From positions 434,001-498,000 of the forward strand of contig NZ_JAHKNI010000005.1 of the NCBI RefSeq assembly GCF_018860155.1: DNA of 64,000 bases, written 5' to 3'. The translations under genes and the position numbers were made by a program. The DNA comes from Nocardia albiluteola. GTDB taxonomy: Bacteria > Actinomycetota > Actinomycetes > Mycobacteriales > Mycobacteriaceae. Under the pieces are notes generated by a model. It was not told the DNA's origin and made no database searches. It saw nothing but the letters and a program-made list of their open reading frames with translations. Within the stretch, counting starts at the first letter, position 1, and each line of letters opens with the position of its first letter. Positions 51,034 through 60,461 of the stretch are shown here, in pieces.

Positions 51034-52131
51034 ATGGCGGACAACGTTGTGTCCGATGGCGGCACCCCGGCCGATGCCGTGATCCTGGTGGGCGGCCAGG
51101 GCACCCGGCTGCGCCCGCTGACGCTGTCCGCGCCCAAGCCGATGCTTCCTGTCGCGGGCCTGCCGTTCCTGCACCACCTGCTCGCGCGCATCGCCGACGC
51201 CGGGATCAACCACGTCGTGCTGGGTACCTCGTTCAAGGCCGAGGTCTTCGAGGAGCACTTCGGCGACGGCTCCGAGCTCGGGATCGAGCTCGAGTACGTC
51301 ACCGAGACCGAGCCGCTGGGCACCGGCGGCGGCATCCGCAACGTGCTGGCCAAGCTGCGCGCGGACACCGTGATGGTGTTCAACGGCGATGTGCTCGGCG
51401 GCACCGATCTGGGCGCGGTGCTCGACACGCACGCCGCCACCAATGCCGATGTGACACTGCACCTGGTGCGGGTGAGCGATCCGCGCGCGTTCGGCTGCGT
51501 GCCCACCGACGACACCGGCCGGGTCACCGCCTTCCTGGAGAAGACCCAGGACCCGCCGACCGATCAGATCAACGCCGGCTGCTACGTGTTCCGCCGCGAA
51601 TACATCGAGAAGATCCCCACCGGTCGCCCGGTGTCGGTGGAGCGCGAGGTGTTCCCGTCGCTGCTGGCCGAGGGCGCGCACATCCAGGGCCACGTGGACA
51701 CCTCCTACTGGCGCGACATGGGCACCCCCGAGGACTTCGTGCGCGGTTCGGCGGATCTGGTCCGCGGCATCGCCCCCTCGCCCGCGCTGCCCGGTCAGCG
51801 CGGCGAGGCGCTGGTGCATCCGGGCGCGGGCGTCGCGCCCGGAGCGCTGGTGATCGGCGGCACGGTCGTGGGCCGCGGCGCCGAGGTCGGCGCGGGCGCA
51901 CGCCTGGACGGTGCGATTCTGTTCGACGGCGCGCGGGTGGAAGCCGGTGCGACGGTGGAACGTTCGATCATCGGCTTCGGCGCCCGGATCGGTCCCCGCG
52001 CGCTGGTCCGCGACGCCGTGATCGGCGACGGCGCGAATGTCGGCGCCCGCTGCGAACTACTACGCGGCGCGAGAATCTGGCCGGGTGTCGACCTGCCCGA
52101 CGGCGGGATCCGGTTCTCCACGGACGTATAG
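51034..52131 (+). CDS. Mannose-1-phosphate guanylyltransferase (NDP-sugar pyrophosphorylase)
   Basis: 365 residues from ATG 51034 after AAGGGGAG. The nucleotidyltransferase core has VILVGGQGTRLRPLTLSAPKPMLPV, VFNGDVLGG and YWRDMGTPEDF, followed by a left-handed beta-helix of hexapeptide repeats (GTVVGRGAEVGAGARLDGAI). This corresponds to Rv3264c, called manB or mpgA in mycobacteria, which forms GDP-mannose for phosphatidylinositol mannosides, lipoarabinomannan and glycoprotein mannosylation. It is the third gene of the rmlD-wbbL operon. Confidence 0.92.
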   Translation: MADNVVSDGGTPADAVILVGGQGTRLRPLTLSAPKPMLPVAGLPFLHHLLARIADAGINHVVLGTSFKAEVFEEHFGDGSELGIELEYVTETEPLGTGGGIRNVLAKLRADTVMVFNGDVLGGTDLGAVLDTHAATNADVTLHLVRVSDPRAFGCVPTDDTGRVTAFLEKTQDPPTDQINAGCYVFRREYIEKIPTGRPVSVEREVFPSLLAEGAHIQGHVDTSYWRDMGTPEDFVRGSADLVRGIAPSPALPGQRGEALVHPGAGVAPGALVIGGTVVGRGAEVGAGARLDGAILFDGARVEAGATVERSIIGFGARIGPRALVRDAVIGDGANVGARCELLRGARIWPGVDLPDGGIRFSTDV

Positions 52132-52305
52132 GGTATCGCCCTCTTCGTCACCAGCCCGGATCTGCCGATGGTGATCGGTATTGCGGTGGGCTGGGCGGAT
52201 CGGCTGCCCCACCGGCCGTCACGGCAGGTTCCCGGGAAGTGCCGCTACGGGTTTGAGGAAGCGCGGTCGGACTGCGCGGCAGGCCGTACGGCCGGGTTCA
52301 GGGGA

Positions 52306-52731
52306 TCAGGCAGGAACCGCGACCGGCTGGGGGATGGCCGTGGGCGCGGTGCGGCTGTCGCGGATCAGCAGCACGCCGGTGAGGATGACCAGGGCGGCGG
52401 TGACGAAGTGGACGCTCAGCGCGGTCGCCACCGAGCCGTGGTGGGTCAGGACCGTCAGCATGTCGCCGAGCGGGGTGAGGCTGAAGGCGAGCATGGCAAC
52501 GCCCAGGGCGAACCGCTGGCGGGCGATCAGCAGCGCCAGGATGACGACGCCGGAGGTGACGTCGCGTACGCCCTTGAGATTCATGAATGCGGCGGCCTGG
52601 CCGTGCGGCCAGGCGGGCAGGCCGAAGCTGTGCGCCATCCACGCGGGTGCGACCAGATATCCGACGCCGATGTACAGGATGAAGGCCGCGCCGATCAGGG
52701 CGAGTCCGGTCGTGATGCGGGATACAGTCAT
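52306..52731 (-). CDS. DUF4267 membrane protein
   Basis: 141 residues from ATG 52731. Four predicted transmembrane helices (GLALIGAAFILYIGVGYLVA and others) and the family motif GLPAWPHGQAAAFMNLKGVRDVTSG identify DUF4267. It is divergent from a TetR gene whose two TCTAGC-type sites cover the shared promoter region, so it is most likely the regulated partner, perhaps in stress or drug tolerance. No substrate is known. Confidence 0.85.
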   Translation of the reverse strand: MTVSRITTGLALIGAAFILYIGVGYLVAPAWMAHSFGLPAWPHGQAAAFMNLKGVRDVTSGVVILALLIARQRFALGVAMLAFSLTPLGDMLTVLTHHGSVATALSVHFVTAALVILTGVLLIRDSRTAPTAIPQPVAVPA

Positions 52732-52746
52732 GTCGACGCTCCAATT

Positions 52747-52761
52747 TCTAGCGGTGCTAAG
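52747..52761. promoter_or_regulatory. TetR operator candidate, DUF4267 side
   Basis: TCTAGC-GGT-GCTAAG is one mismatch away from the perfect site at 52798-52812. A GCTAGA half-site lies between them at 52774-52779. It is 16 bp upstream of the DUF4267 start. Confidence 0.65.
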
Positions 52762-52797
52762 TGATGAGGCAATGCTAGAACGTGCAGAGCTACTTTG

Positions 52798-52812
52798 TCT
52801 AGCGATGCTAGA
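52798..52812. promoter_or_regulatory. TetR operator candidate, perfect palindrome
   Basis: TCTAGC-GAT-GCTAGA, perfect 6-bp arms with a 3-bp spacer, eight bases before the TetR start codon. Together with the near copy at 52747 it is the expected autoregulatory operator pair. Confidence 0.7.
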
Positions 52813-52820
52813 ATTCTGCC

Positions 52821-53411
52821 ATGACCACACAGACCCGTCGAGAGCGCCAGCGCGCTGAACGACATCAGCTGATCATCGAAACCGCCCGCGACATCGCCGA
52901 ATCCCAGGGCTGGGAGGCGGTGACGATACGACGACTGGCCGACGCCATCGAGTACAGCCAGCCCGTGCTGTACAGCCACTTCGCCAATCGGGACGCGATC
53001 GTGGCCGCTGTCGCGATCGAGGGCTTTACCGAGCTGGCCGCCCGATCGCGCCGGTTGCGCGAGGCGGCGGACACCCCCGAGCAGGCCCTGACCGCGGTCG
53101 CGGGCGGCTATCTGGACTTCGCGCGCAGCAGCCCGGCGCTCTACGACGCAATGTTCGTACAGAAGGTGGACCTGATCTTCGGACCGGGTGCGCCGCAGGC
53201 GTTGCAGGACGCCTTCGGCGAGCTGGCCGCCGTGTTCGCACCCTTCGCGGGCGAGAATGATGTGGAAACCTCTACCGAGGTCGGCTGGAGCGCCCTGCAC
53301 GGCCTGGCCACCCTGGAACAGGAGGGCCGCCTGCGGCCGAGCTTTCGTGACCAGCGCCTTTCCCTTCTCGTGGAGCACTGGACGCGGAGGGAGCCGCCGG
53401 TCGTCGGGTGA
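52821..53411 (+). CDS. TetR/AcrR family transcriptional regulator
   Basis: 196 residues. The N-terminal helix-turn-helix reads RQRAERHQLIIETARDIAES and WEAVTIRRLADAIEYSQPVLYSHF, the standard TetR DNA-binding unit. The C-terminal ligand domain matches the TetR_C WHG subtype (LDFARSSPALYDAMF, GWSALHGLATLEQEG). Divergent orientation to the DUF4267 gene and the palindromes in between suggest autorepression and control of that gene. The ligand is unknown. Confidence 0.92.
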   Translation: MTTQTRRERQRAERHQLIIETARDIAESQGWEAVTIRRLADAIEYSQPVLYSHFANRDAIVAAVAIEGFTELAARSRRLREAADTPEQALTAVAGGYLDFARSSPALYDAMFVQKVDLIFGPGAPQALQDAFGELAAVFAPFAGENDVETSTEVGWSALHGLATLEQEGRLRPSFRDQRLSLLVEHWTRREPPVVG

Positions 53412-53526
53412 CTGCGGGGAACCATGCCGTGATTGCTGACGGGGAGGGAGGTGCGCCCGCGGGCACAGTCGGCGCGTGGGAGCTGCCGCATCGGGTGGCG
53501 GGGAACCGCGCTGTAGCGTGGTTGAC

Positions 53527-54999
53527 ATGGTTGACGCCGTGGTGGTCGGAGCGGGGCCCAACGGGCTGGCCGCGGCGGTGATCCTGGCCAGGGCGGGCCT
53601 GGCCGTCGAGGTGCACGAGGCCGGCGAGACGGTCGGAGGTGGTTGCCGCACAGCGGAATTGACGCTGCCGGGATATCGGCACGATGTCTGTGCGGGGGCG
53701 CACCCGATGGCGGCGGCCTCGCCGTTCTTCCGGGCGTTCGATCTTGCCGCGCACGGGGTGGAGCTGCTGGCGCCCGAGATCTCCTACGCGCATCCGCTCG
53801 ACGGCGGCGGCGCGGGGCTGGCGTGGCGCGACCTGGATCGCACGGTCGCGGGGCTGGGGCGCGACGGCGCGGCGTGGCGGCGGTTGTTCGGGCCGCTCGT
53901 GCGCGAATGGCAGGAGCTTGTCGCGCTGGCGATGTCGGATCTGCGGCATCCGCCCCTGCGCGCGGCGACAGGCGTGCGGTTCGGGCTGCGCCTGCTCGAG
54001 CAGGCATCGCCTTTGTGGGGCATGCGTTTTCGCGATGAGGTGGCCCCCGCGATGCTCACCGGCATCGCCGCGCACGCCATCATCCCGCCGCGGGCCTTCT
54101 CCGCCGCCGGTGTCGCGCTGCTGCTGGGCAGCCTCGCCCACGTCGACGGCTGGGTGATTCCGCGCGGCGGCAGCCAGGCGATCGCGGACGCGCTGGCCGC
54201 GGAGATCGAGAAGTCCGGTGGCCGCATCGTTACGGGGAGCCGTGTCGATTCGCTCGACGAATTCCGTGGCGCGCGAACGATTCTCCTGGACACCGCGCCC
54301 GCGGAGCTGTTGCGCCTGGCCGGTGACCGGTTGCCCGCGGGGTACGCCGCGCGGCTGGGCCGCGTCCGCTACGGCGGCGCGGCCTGCAAGGTCGACTTCG
54401 CGCTGTCGGGCCCCGTACCGTGGCGGGCGCCCGGGTGCGCATCGGCCGGCACGCTGCACGTGGTCGGCACCCGCGCCGAGGCGGTCGCCGCCGAAAGGGC
54501 CGTTGCCGCAGGACATCATGCGGACCGCCCCTACGTTCTGGTCGTGCAGCCCGATGTCGTCGACGACACGCGTGCTCCGCAGGGCGGCCACACGCTCTAC
54601 GCCTACGCCCACGTGCCCAACGGCTCGACCCGCGACGTCAGCGACACCATGATCGCCCAGCTCGAGCGTTTCGCCCCGGGTGTGCGGGACCTGATCCTGG
54701 CCCGGCACGTGCGCACCGCGGCCGAAATGCCCTTCTACAACGCGAATTACATCGGCGGGGACATCTCGGCGGGAGCAATGACGATGCGTCAGACCATTTT
54801 CCGCCCCACCCCGCGCTGGAATCCGTACTCGACCCCGTTGCCGGGTGTCTACCTCTGCTCCGCGTCCACCCCGCCGGGACCGGGCGTGCACGGCATGTCG
54901 GGGCTGCATGCGGCCCGCCACGCCCTGCACACACGGTTCGGCATCACCGAGGATCCGCTTGCGCTGCTGCGGCGCACCGCGCCGAAAGCGGCCCCGTAG
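53527..54999 (+). CDS. Phytoene-desaturase-like FAD-dependent oxidoreductase
   Basis: 490 residues from ATG 53527. The Rossmann motif VVVGAGPNGLAAAVILARAG opens the protein; GGGCRTAELTLPGYRHDVCA and the C-terminal LCSASTPPGPGVHGMSG are hallmarks of the phytoene dehydrogenase/desaturase superfamily used for carotenoids and for unrelated lipids. No phytoene synthase or other carotenoid gene is nearby, so a lipid or quinone substrate is equally possible. It lies just downstream of the TetR gene but is separated by 115 bp and a GC-rich spacer. Confidence 0.88.
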   Translation: MVDAVVVGAGPNGLAAAVILARAGLAVEVHEAGETVGGGCRTAELTLPGYRHDVCAGAHPMAAASPFFRAFDLAAHGVELLAPEISYAHPLDGGGAGLAWRDLDRTVAGLGRDGAAWRRLFGPLVREWQELVALAMSDLRHPPLRAATGVRFGLRLLEQASPLWGMRFRDEVAPAMLTGIAAHAIIPPRAFSAAGVALLLGSLAHVDGWVIPRGGSQAIADALAAEIEKSGGRIVTGSRVDSLDEFRGARTILLDTAPAELLRLAGDRLPAGYAARLGRVRYGGAACKVDFALSGPVPWRAPGCASAGTLHVVGTRAEAVAAERAVAAGHHADRPYVLVVQPDVVDDTRAPQGGHTLYAYAHVPNGSTRDVSDTMIAQLERFAPGVRDLILARHVRTAAEMPFYNANYIGGDISAGAMTMRQTIFRPTPRWNPYSTPLPGVYLCSASTPPGPGVHGMSGLHAARHALHTRFGITEDPLALLRRTAPKAAP

Positions 55000-55060
55000 C
55001 AGCCTGGCCCGCCGCTCGCGCCTGCGGCATCAGCGTCGATCCTGAGCCAACGATGACGGG

Positions 55061-55984
55061 TCAGGCCGCCGGTTGGGTGCGATACAGATCCGGCTCGATG
55101 TACATCAGCCGCGCGACCGGCACCGCCGCCCGCACCCGGGCCTCGGCGTCGTCGATGGCGGCGGCGATATCGGCGATCTCCAGCCCCGGCACGATCGCCA
55201 CCTTCGCCGCGACGAGCATGTCCTCCGGGCCGAGGTATTCCGTGCGCAGATGGATGACCCGGTCGATGCGGACCCCGTCGACGAGGTTCTCACGAATCGC
55301 CCGCACCTGATCCGGCGTCGCGCCCTCGCCGATCAGCAGGCTCTTCATCTCGACGATCAGCACGATCGCGATGGCGCCCAGCAGGATTCCGACACCGACG
55401 GTGCCGATGCCGTCCCAGACCGGATCGTTCGTGAGCATCGTCAGGACCACCGCGAGCAGCGCGATCAGCAGGCCGATGAGCGCCCCGGTGTCCTCGAGCA
55501 TGACGACCGGCAGTTCCGGATTGCGTGAGGTGCGGATGAACCGCCACCAGCCGGTATCGCCGCGCAGCGCGGCCGATTCCCGCATCGCGGTGGCGAAGCT
55601 GTAGCCCTCGAGCGCCGCGGCGACGGCGAGGATGACGACCGCCACCACCGGCGAGCTCAGTTTCTCCGGGTGCTGAATCTTGTGTATTCCCTCCCAGATC
55701 GCGTACATCGAACCGAGGGTGAACAGCACCAGCGCCACCACGAACGAATAGAAGTACCGGTTGCGTCCGTAGCCGAAGGGGTGCCGTTCGTCGGCCTGCT
55801 GCTCGGCGCGTTTGCGGCCCAGCAACAACAGCCCCTGATTGCCCGTGTCGGCGAGCGAATGCACCGCCTCGGCGAGCATCGATCCCGAACCGGTGATGAA
55901 CGCGCCGGCGAACTTCGCCACCGCGATGCCCGCGTTCGCGCTCAGCGCCGCGAAGATCGCCTTTTTGCCACCGCTGGCAGACAT
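55061..55984 (-). CDS. Cation diffusion facilitator (zinc/iron efflux) family protein
   Basis: 307 residues from ATG 55984 (a TTG at 55996 is possible). Helix 2 carries the HxxxD metal site in AVHSLADTGNQG, and helix 5 has VMLEDTGALIG. The cytoplasmic C-terminal domain is the short metallochaperone-like type. It most resembles Rv2025c-type CDF exporters of divalent cations driven by proton exchange. It is convergent with the oxidoreductase gene and has no linked metal regulator. Confidence 0.88.
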   Translation of the reverse strand: MSASGGKKAIFAALSANAGIAVAKFAGAFITGSGSMLAEAVHSLADTGNQGLLLLGRKRAEQQADERHPFGYGRNRYFYSFVVALVLFTLGSMYAIWEGIHKIQHPEKLSSPVVAVVILAVAAALEGYSFATAMRESAALRGDTGWWRFIRTSRNPELPVVMLEDTGALIGLLIALLAVVLTMLTNDPVWDGIGTVGVGILLGAIAIVLIVEMKSLLIGEGATPDQVRAIRENLVDGVRIDRVIHLRTEYLGPEDMLVAAKVAIVPGLEIADIAAAIDDAEARVRAAVPVARLMYIEPDLYRTQPAA

Positions 55985-56101
55985 CGTGTCGCCCAAGCCC
56001 TTTCGCCGTCACACCCGTCCGGCTCAGCGGCTCCGCGCGCACCGCATGTCCGATTTGTCCGTTAATCTACCTGTCCACGGGTCGCAGGGTGAGCGCGGTC
56101 C

Positions 56102-57316
56102 CTACTCTCCGCCCACACACGCGCAGAACACCTGGGCGGGTCCCTCCGCCGCCTGCGCCCGGATATTGGTGTCCGCGGCGGAAATCCACGCCGCTCCGCC
56201 GGGGGTGATCAGCAGCTCGTCGCGGCCCTGCAGCAGGCGTACCGTTCCCGCCGTGCACAGCAGGATGCCCGGCCCGGTGCGCGGAATCGGCACCGGCTCG
56301 GCCCCGGCCTCGAGTTCGAAACGCCGCAGCGCGAATTCCGGTGCGGGCGTGCGATACCGGTACGAATGATCGCCGACCGGTTCGGGCGCCACGACGGGCA
56401 CCTCGAGCGGTTCGAAGTCCAGCACCCGCAGCAGCTCGGGCACGTCGACGTGCTTGGGGGTCAGGCCGCCGCGCAGCACATTGTCGGAATTGGCCATGAT
56501 CTCCACGCCCATCCCGCTCAGATAGGCGTGCAGGTTCCCGGCCGCGAGGAACAGACCCTGTCCGGGGTCGAGGGTGATCCGGTTGAGCAGCAGCGCCGCC
56601 AGCACGCCGGCGTCGCCGGGATAGGCCTCGGCGAGCTCGAGGACGGTGCGTACCTCGGGCAGGAATTCGGTGTGACTGTCCGACAGATACCGGACGCAGC
56701 CGTCGAGCACCTTGGGCAGCAGCGTGGCCACCATCGCCTGTGGCAGCGTGATCCAGGTGGTGAACAGGGTGCGCAGCCCGGAGGAATCCGGTTGTGCGGC
56801 CAGCAGTTCGGCGTAGGACGCCAATTCCGGCACGGCCAGCGCGCGCAGCAACGCGACCGAGCGGTGCGGATCGCGGAACCCGGCCAGCGCCTCGAACCGC
56901 TCGAGCGCCACCACGAGTTCGGGCTTGTGGCTGTCGTCGCGGTAGTTGCGCATCGGCGAATCCAGCGGCACCTGGTGCTTGTTCTCCCGCGCGAATCCCG
57001 CCCGTGCCTGATCGGCGCTGGGGTGCGCCTGCAGCGACAGGGGTTCCTCCGCGGCCAGGATCTTCATCAGGAACGGCAGCCGGCCGCCGAATTCCGGTGC
57101 GACAGCGCCCAATTCCCGCTGCGGATCCTCGGCGACCCATTCGAGCAGCGACTCGAAGCGCCCGTCGACGCGCACCTTGGCCGGATCGGCGGGATGGGCG
57201 CCGAACCACAGCTCGGCCTCCGGATGCGCCGAGGGCACCTCCCGCCCGCACAGCTGAGCGAGCGCGGTGCGCGAACCCCAGGCATAGGAACGCAACGCGC
57301 CAACGAGTTCGTGCAC
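56102..57316 (-). CDS. manA: Mannose-6-phosphate isomerase, class I
   Basis: 404 residues from GTG 57316, which overlaps the upstream SIS-like gene by one base (TAGTG). Type I isomerase cupin motifs include LQAHPSADQARAGF with metal-ligand Gln/His, HKPELVVALERFEALAG with Glu, and LAAGNLHAYLSGMGVEIMANSDN with His. It interconverts fructose-6-P and mannose-6-P for GDP-mannose synthesis (Rv3255c orthologue). It is the last gene of the manB, SIS-like, manA set. Confidence 0.94.
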   Translation of the reverse strand: MHELVGALRSYAWGSRTALAQLCGREVPSAHPEAELWFGAHPADPAKVRVDGRFESLLEWVAEDPQRELGAVAPEFGGRLPFLMKILAAEEPLSLQAHPSADQARAGFARENKHQVPLDSPMRNYRDDSHKPELVVALERFEALAGFRDPHRSVALLRALAVPELASYAELLAAQPDSSGLRTLFTTWITLPQAMVATLLPKVLDGCVRYLSDSHTEFLPEVRTVLELAEAYPGDAGVLAALLLNRITLDPGQGLFLAAGNLHAYLSGMGVEIMANSDNVLRGGLTPKHVDVPELLRVLDFEPLEVPVVAPEPVGDHSYRYRTPAPEFALRRFELEAGAEPVPIPRTGPGILLCTAGTVRLLQGRDELLITPGGAAWISAADTNIRAQAAEGPAQVFCACVGGE

Positions 57317-58449
57317 TAGAAATTGCCCCTGTCGTAGTGGGCAGGACCGCCGGTGGCGGCCGCGGGACCGCCGAGCAGACGCAGATAGGCCGCGGCCATC
57401 TCGAGGCGCAGCATCAGCACCGCCAGCTTTTCCAGCTCACTGCCCGCCTCTGCCTCGAGATTCACCAGTTCGGCATCGATCAGTCCGGATCCATTGCCGA
57501 ACAGGGCCAGCCGGCGGCGGGCAGCGACCTGATCCGGGTCGCCGCTCACCACGAACAGGCCCACCCGCTGCACCGGCGCCGGGCCGTCGAGCTGCTCGTC
57601 ATGGAAGAGCGGATCGAAACCGGGCGCGGCCGCACCGGCGGCCGCGGAGATGCGGGTGTGGGCGGCGGCGACCTCGGCCAGATCGGCGGCCGCGGCGATC
57701 TGCCCGGCCGTGGCCAGCAGCACCTCGGCACCGTGCAGCGCCACCTGGTTCGCCCCGGCCGAGTCGCCGGCGAGCACGATGCGGCGCTGCTGCATGCGCG
57801 CGGCCAGGAGTTTGGCCGGATTGTGGAAGACCTCGTTGGTGGGGCCGTCGCTCAGCGCCTCGGCATCGAGCGCATCGGCCAGCGCGTTCAGCTCGGGCGT
57901 CAGCGGACCGATGTGCGCCGGATCCACCACCTGCAGCACGGCGATGCCGACGGCGAGATAGCGCAGCACGCGGTTGTGGTCGAGCACCCGCACCCGCGGT
58001 GGGAGCAGCACCGCGCTGCCGGCGGCGGCGGTGCGCAGCGGGCCCTCCTCGGGGGCGGCCACGACCACCTCGGCGCTGCGGCGCAGCGCGCGATCCACCG
58101 CTTCGACGATGCGCGGATCGCCCGAGTCGTCGGCGGCGACCAGCACCACATCGAGCGGGCCCACCCACTGCGGCAGGGCCGAGACGGGCACGATCGGCAG
58201 ACCGGCCCGGTCGCCCAGGCAGGCCAGGAGCACGGCGGCCGCGCGGGCGGCTCGGCCCGCGCCGGTGACGACGACCAGGCTGCGTGGCCGCATGTCGCGC
58301 AGCCGCCCCAGCACGTCCTCACTCACGGCCGCCGCCGTGGCGCGCACCTGCGCGCCGCCGGATGCGGCCGAACGCAAATTCCCTCCGGAGTCGGCGGCCT
58401 CCAGCGAGGCGACGTCATCGAGGTCGAGTACGGGTGTCCCTGCGATCAT
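57316..58449 (-). CDS. SIS-domain-like protein (Rv3256c/TobH type)
   Basis: 377 residues. Two alpha/beta sugar-isomerase-like lobes are visible: LVVVTGAGRAARAAAVLLAC and VPVSALPQWVGPLDVVLVAA, then NPAKLLAARMQQRRIVLAGDSAGANQVALHGAEVLL. Its position between manB and manA is conserved in mycobacteria. The bifunctional phosphoglucose/phosphomannose isomerase family is the nearest, though the catalytic Glu/His pattern is weak, so it may be a regulatory or scaffold paralogue. It follows manB by 90 bp. Confidence 0.82.
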   Translation of the reverse strand: MIAGTPVLDLDDVASLEAADSGGNLRSAASGGAQVRATAAAVSEDVLGRLRDMRPRSLVVVTGAGRAARAAAVLLACLGDRAGLPIVPVSALPQWVGPLDVVLVAADDSGDPRIVEAVDRALRRSAEVVVAAPEEGPLRTAAAGSAVLLPPRVRVLDHNRVLRYLAVGIAVLQVVDPAHIGPLTPELNALADALDAEALSDGPTNEVFHNPAKLLAARMQQRRIVLAGDSAGANQVALHGAEVLLATAGQIAAAADLAEVAAAHTRISAAAGAAAPGFDPLFHDEQLDGPAPVQRVGLFVVSGDPDQVAARRRLALFGNGSGLIDAELVNLEAEAGSELEKLAVLMLRLEMAAAYLRLLGGPAAATGGPAHYDRGNF

Positions 58450-58539
58450 CGGGCGTTGCCACCTCCCCTCATCGAGTCACCAGGCCGGGAAACCTGTCCG
58501 TTCCGGGCGAATACACACCCTGTGATTCCACTATTCCAG

Positions 58540-59916
58540 TCAGCCGCGCACGATGCCCAGGATCTCGGTTACGAGTGCGTCTACTTCCTCGGACGATCGG
58601 GCCTCGACGTTCAGGCGCAGCAGCGGTTCGGTGTTGGAGGCGCGCAGATTGAACCATGCCTCCTCGGGCAGGTGCACCGTCACACCGTCCAGCCGGTCCA
58701 CCGAAACGGCCCGGTCCCGGAACGCCTCCAGCACGGCCATCGTCCGCTCCTTCGCGTCGGCCACTGTGGAATTGATCTCTCCGGAGGCCGCATACGTTTC
58801 ATACGCCGAGGCGAGCTCCGAGAGCGGGCGATCCTTCTCGCCGAGCGCCGCCAGCACGTGCAGGGCCGCGAGCATGCCCGAATCGGCGCCCCAGAAGTCG
58901 CGGAAGTAATAGTGCGCGGAGTGCTCGCCGCCGAAGATTGCGCCGGTGGCCGCCATCTCCTGCTTGATGAACGAGTGGCCCACCCGGGTGCGGATCGGGG
59001 TGCCGCCGAGTTCGGTCACGAGTTCCGGCACCGCGCGCGAGGTGATCAGGTTGTGGATGATCGTCGCGCCCGGCTCCTTGGCCAGCTCGCGCTCGGCCAC
59101 CAGGGCGGTGATCGCGGAGGGCGAGACGGGCTCGCCGCGCTCGTCCACGACGAAGCAGCGATCGGCGTCGCCGTCGAAGGCCAGGCCGATGTCGGCGCCG
59201 GTGCTGCGGACGAACTTCTGCAGGTCCACCAGATTCTTCGGATCCAGCGGATTGGCCTCGTGATTGGGGAACGAGCCGTCGAGTTCGAAGTACAGCGGCT
59301 CGATGGTGAGCGCGCCGACCGCTCCCAGCACCGCGGGCACCGTGTGGCCGCCCATGCCGTTGCCCGCGTCGACCGCGACCTTCAGCGGGCGCACCGAGCC
59401 CAGATCGACCAGCCCGCGCAGGAATTCGGCGTAGGGCTCGAGCAGGTCCCGGGTGCTCTCGGCGCCCGGGGTGCCGTCGTACGCCGGCACGCCCTCGATG
59501 AGTTCGCGGGAGATGGTGGCCAGGCCGGTGTCCTGCCCGACCGGCAGCGCGTTGGCCCGGCACAGCTTGATGCCGTTGTAGCGGGCCGGGTTGTGGCTGG
59601 CGGTGAACATCGCGCCGGGGCAGCCGAGACGGCCGGAGGCGAAGTACAGCTCGTCGGTGGAAGCCAGGCCGATATGCACCACGTCCAGGCCCTGCGCCCG
59701 CACGCCGGCGGCGAAGGCGGCGGCCAGGGTGGGGGAGGAGTCGCGCATATCGTGGCCGATGACCACCTGGGTCGCGTTCTCACCGCGCATCAGGCGAGCG
59801 AACGCCGCACCCACATCGCGCACGAAACCGTCGTCGATCTGCTCTCCGACCACTCCCCGTACGTCATATGCCTTGACAACTGCTTGAACGGATTCGGCAG
59901 ACCGGGCGACTGTCAT
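58540..59916 (-). CDS. manB: Phosphomannomutase/phosphoglucomutase
   Basis: 458 residues from ATG 59916 (GTG 59925 is possible). The phosphoserine loop MFTASHNPARYNGIKLC, metal loop LAFDGDADRCFVV and sugar loop GGEHSAHYYFRDF identify the alpha-D-phosphohexomutase family, and the C-terminal LRASNTEPLLRLNVEA binds phosphate. It supplies mannose-1-phosphate for GDP-mannose (Rv3257c orthologue). It opens the mannose operon on the minus strand and is followed by the SIS-like gene and manA. Confidence 0.94.
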   Translation of the reverse strand: MTVARSAESVQAVVKAYDVRGVVGEQIDDGFVRDVGAAFARLMRGENATQVVIGHDMRDSSPTLAAAFAAGVRAQGLDVVHIGLASTDELYFASGRLGCPGAMFTASHNPARYNGIKLCRANALPVGQDTGLATISRELIEGVPAYDGTPGAESTRDLLEPYAEFLRGLVDLGSVRPLKVAVDAGNGMGGHTVPAVLGAVGALTIEPLYFELDGSFPNHEANPLDPKNLVDLQKFVRSTGADIGLAFDGDADRCFVVDERGEPVSPSAITALVAERELAKEPGATIIHNLITSRAVPELVTELGGTPIRTRVGHSFIKQEMAATGAIFGGEHSAHYYFRDFWGADSGMLAALHVLAALGEKDRPLSELASAYETYAASGEINSTVADAKERTMAVLEAFRDRAVSVDRLDGVTVHLPEEAWFNLRASNTEPLLRLNVEARSSEEVDALVTEILGIVRG

Positions 59917-59941
59917 GCCCAACACCCTAGTAGTGCCGCAC

Positions 59942-60331
59942 TCAGTTCGGCGGATCGGGGAGGACGCGCAGGTGCCCGCGTCGCCCGGTGCGCGCCGGAC
60001 GTGCCGGGCGCTGCGGTGCGGGCTGGTAGTCCTGGTATCTGCGCTGCTCGGGTTCCGGTGCGCGGCGGCGCATTCCGGCCTCGCGCACGGCCTCGGCCAG
60101 CGCGGTCAGATCGTCGTCGTCGGGGGTGCTGGAGGAGAATCCGCCCTCGTGCCGGACCATCTCCCAGCCCTTGGGGGCGGTGATGCGGGAGGCGTGGGTC
60201 TCGCACAGATCCCAGGAGTGCGGCTCGGCGACGGTGACCAGCGGGCCGACGACGGCCATGGAGTCGGAGTAGACGTAGGTCAGCGTCGCAACGGCCGGGT
60301 TCTTGCAGCCTGGTCGGCAGCAACGACGCAT
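59942..60331 (-). CDS. DUF3499 family zinc-ribbon protein (Rv3258c-like)
   Basis: 129 residues from ATG 60331; the family start is RRCCRPGCKNPAVATLTYVY. Two Cys pairs (CCRPGC and a later C in WDLCETHASRIT) suggest a zinc ribbon. The C-terminal half is Pro/Arg-rich and disordered. It is a conserved actinobacterial gene next to manB and the pseudo-zincin, with no known role, possibly RNA- or envelope-linked. It is divergent from the zincin-like gene. Confidence 0.9.
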   Translation of the reverse strand: MRRCCRPGCKNPAVATLTYVYSDSMAVVGPLVTVAEPHSWDLCETHASRITAPKGWEMVRHEGGFSSSTPDDDDLTALAEAVREAGMRRRAPEPEQRRYQDYQPAPQRPARPARTGRRGHLRVLPDPPN

Positions 60332-60461
60332 GGGAATCACGCAAAGGAGAGTAACCCTCCGCGCGCCCGCGCGCCGCGAAGACACGCACGAATCACGGGG
60401 CCAGTTTGCGGCCTTCAACCTCGGCTGCACCGGCCGGGACGGGGTGACTACTGTCGTGGTT

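Noticed and set aside
56794..60183. A 1129-codon open frame on the plus strand across manA, the SIS-like gene and manB
   Set aside because: It is antisense to three well-matched family proteins and has Arg/Gly/His-rich text without domains; GC-rich third positions keep such frames open by chance.
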